A stretch of DNA of 7,116 nucleotides, from assembly GCA_038209155.1 (NCBI GenBank), contig JBBQYA010000115.1:1-7116 (forward strand), in the 5' to 3' direction. This document shows, piece by piece, positions 6,134 through 7,116 of the stretch; positions within the stretch are counted from its first letter, which is position 1, and each line of letters opens with the position of its first letter. The stretch comes from JBBQYA01 sp038209155. GTDB lineage: Bacteria; Bacteroidota; Bacteroidia; Sphingobacteriales; Sphingobacteriaceae. The notes under the pieces were generated by a model. It saw nothing but the letters and a program-made list of their open reading frames with translations, ran no database searches and was not told the DNA's origin. The position numbers and the translations under genes were made by a program.

Positions 6134-7054
6134 TTATTTCTTCACTATCTTTTTTAACTTCGAATACAAATATCTTAATGTTTGCTCTGATAAAGCAATA
6201 AAATTCCTTAATCCTTTTTTTAATTTACCATTGGGTACTTTAGAATAATAATATTGTTGAAAAAAGATGAGAATATCTTTTCTGGTCATTCCAGATAATG
6301 TTGCAACTCTTTTATCACCAGCCCAATGAATTAGTCCATTTTGTAATATTCCATCTTGAATATCCTTTAATTCTAAATCGGCTACAATTGTGCTTTTACT
6401 CCACATCATAAATTCTGCTGTTCCTAATATCAAATTGTTTGTTGTTGATAAAGTTGGTAATAAGTAGTTATAAACAGACTGGTCAACAAGTGGGAAAAGC
6501 GATTGATTCTTCCAAAAAGGATATTTGGAAGGATCAAAATGTTCGTTTAAAACATCCTTACTTATGCTTCCTGTTGTAACAAATATCTGACCGGCATTAA
6601 AAAAATACCCTGGAAACTTGTATAACGGGAACTGAGCCTCAATTTTCTTTGTATCAAAATAAATCTGTTTAACCCACTCTTCATACGGATTTTCAACTAC
6701 TTCAATACTTACTATATAATCACTCTTTTCAAATTGGGGAAGTAAACGCTCAATGAAATTTCCAGTAAAAACTATATCAGCATCCAACAACAATATTTTT
6801 TTTCCTGATACTGCTTTATACAGATAATGAAATTTTGCCCCACTCCAACCTAGTTTTTTAATCCCAAAATCTATTTTTTTTACATTAAAAGATGTTTCTA
6901 GCTCTTTTGTATTAAAATATCCATTCCCATAATCTGGTACTATCTCTATATCAATTGAAGAATAAAAATATCTGATACTGGCAATACATATTCTTGCAAA
7001 GAAGAAATCTTTTTTATTGCAGCAAACAACTATAGTAAGATCATTAAGTGTCAT
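6134..7054 (-). CDS. GT8-like (GT-A fold) glycosyltransferase
   Basis: Probable metal-dependent glycosyltransferase of 306 residues, acting on a surface-glycan intermediate at the cytoplasmic membrane. TIVVCCNKKDFFFARICIASI (7-27) is the nucleotide-binding first strand and helix. KILLLDADIVFTGNF (86-100) contains the DXD metal motif Asp91-Ala92-Asp93. FFNAGQIFV (151-159) and DQSVYNYLL (191-199) match the family's FNAG and DQ blocks. LIHWAGDKR (241-249) matches the H-x-x-G-x-K block whose His243 would be the third metal ligand. These four blocks in order are the basis for the GT8-like call. The C-terminus is a lysine-rich, amphipathic-looking helix (279-306) that could hold the protein at the membrane. 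ATG at 7054 gives a normal family N-terminus, but the frame stays open upstream to the window edge (20 more codons), so a longer protein is not excluded. It leads the - strand group in view. Confidence 0.88.
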   Translation of the reverse strand: MTLNDLTIVVCCNKKDFFFARICIASIRYFYSSIDIEIVPDYGNGYFNTKELETSFNVKKIDFGIKKLGWSGAKFHYLYKAVSGKKILLLDADIVFTGNFIERLLPQFEKSDYIVSIEVVENPYEEWVKQIYFDTKKIEAQFPLYKFPGYFFNAGQIFVTTGSISKDVLNEHFDPSKYPFWKNQSLFPLVDQSVYNYLLPTLSTTNNLILGTAEFMMWSKSTIVADLELKDIQDGILQNGLIHWAGDKRVATLSGMTRKDILIFFQQYYYSKVPNGKLKKGLRNFIALSEQTLRYLYSKLKKIVKK

Positions 7055-7116
7055 TATAAAGAAAAAACAAAGTAACTTAAAAGAAACTAATTTTTTTAAT
7101 TGATCAACTAACTTCC
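7055..7116 (-). other. Upstream edge of the - strand group, no complete gene
   Basis: These 62 bases precede the GT8-like gene. The glycosyltransferase frame has no stop here, while the other two - strand frames have stops within the first dozen bases (TAG and TGA near 7105-7110), where an upstream gene could end. The best promoter resemblance is TTACTTTG (7071-7078, - strand), one base off TAnnTTTG, with no -33 partner at the right distance. The group may equally be transcribed from outside the window. Confidence 0.4.

Noticed and set aside
7071..7078. TTACTTTG as promoter of the GT8-like gene
   Set aside because: It misses one consensus base, has no -33 element at usable distance, and would leave only a leader of about 10-16 bases.

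Overview
The window is a 7.1 kb piece of a surface-glycan (capsule, O-antigen or exopolysaccharide type) biosynthesis locus. It probably comes from a member of the Bacteroidota, of Flavobacterium- or Sphingobacterium-like character. The pointers are a very A+T-rich sequence, genes packed without Shine-Dalgarno sequences, and one exact match to the Bacteroidota -7 promoter element TAnnTTTG. The phylum is an inference from style, not from a marker gene.

Layout: two convergent gene groups. On the + strand (1-4054) four genes are packed with gaps of 4 bases or less, or overlaps: an FkbM-family methyltransferase cut by the left window edge, two GT-B-fold glycosyltransferases, and a second, complete FkbM-family methyltransferase. 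Both glycosyltransferase genes begin with TTG directly behind an in-frame stop. A 391-base, gene-free, extremely A+T-rich stretch (4055-4445; 52 G+C in the 360 bases 4081-4440) separates them from three genes on the - strand. Read in their own direction these are a GT8-like (GT-A fold) glycosyltransferase (7054-6134), a class I SAM methyltransferase six bases behind it (6127-5441), and, after a 128-base gap with its own candidate promoter and a 12-bp inverted repeat, a second class I SAM methyltransferase (5312-4446).

How they could work together: the glycosyltransferases would add sugars to a growing lipid-linked glycan on the cytoplasmic face of the inner membrane. The methyltransferases would O-methylate those sugars or non-sugar substituents. 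No polymerase, flippase, chain-length regulator or nucleotide-sugar enzyme lies inside the window, so neither the glycan nor its export route can be identified. No rRNA, tRNA, mobile element, CRISPR array or attachment site was seen.

Nothing here amounts to a clearly new biological system. The points most worth a second look are the paired TTG starts with a shared 12-base context, the loss of the usual catalytic-loop glutamate in both GT-B enzymes, the promoter/inverted-repeat arrangement in front of the last - strand gene, and the high proportion of methyltransferases (four of seven genes).
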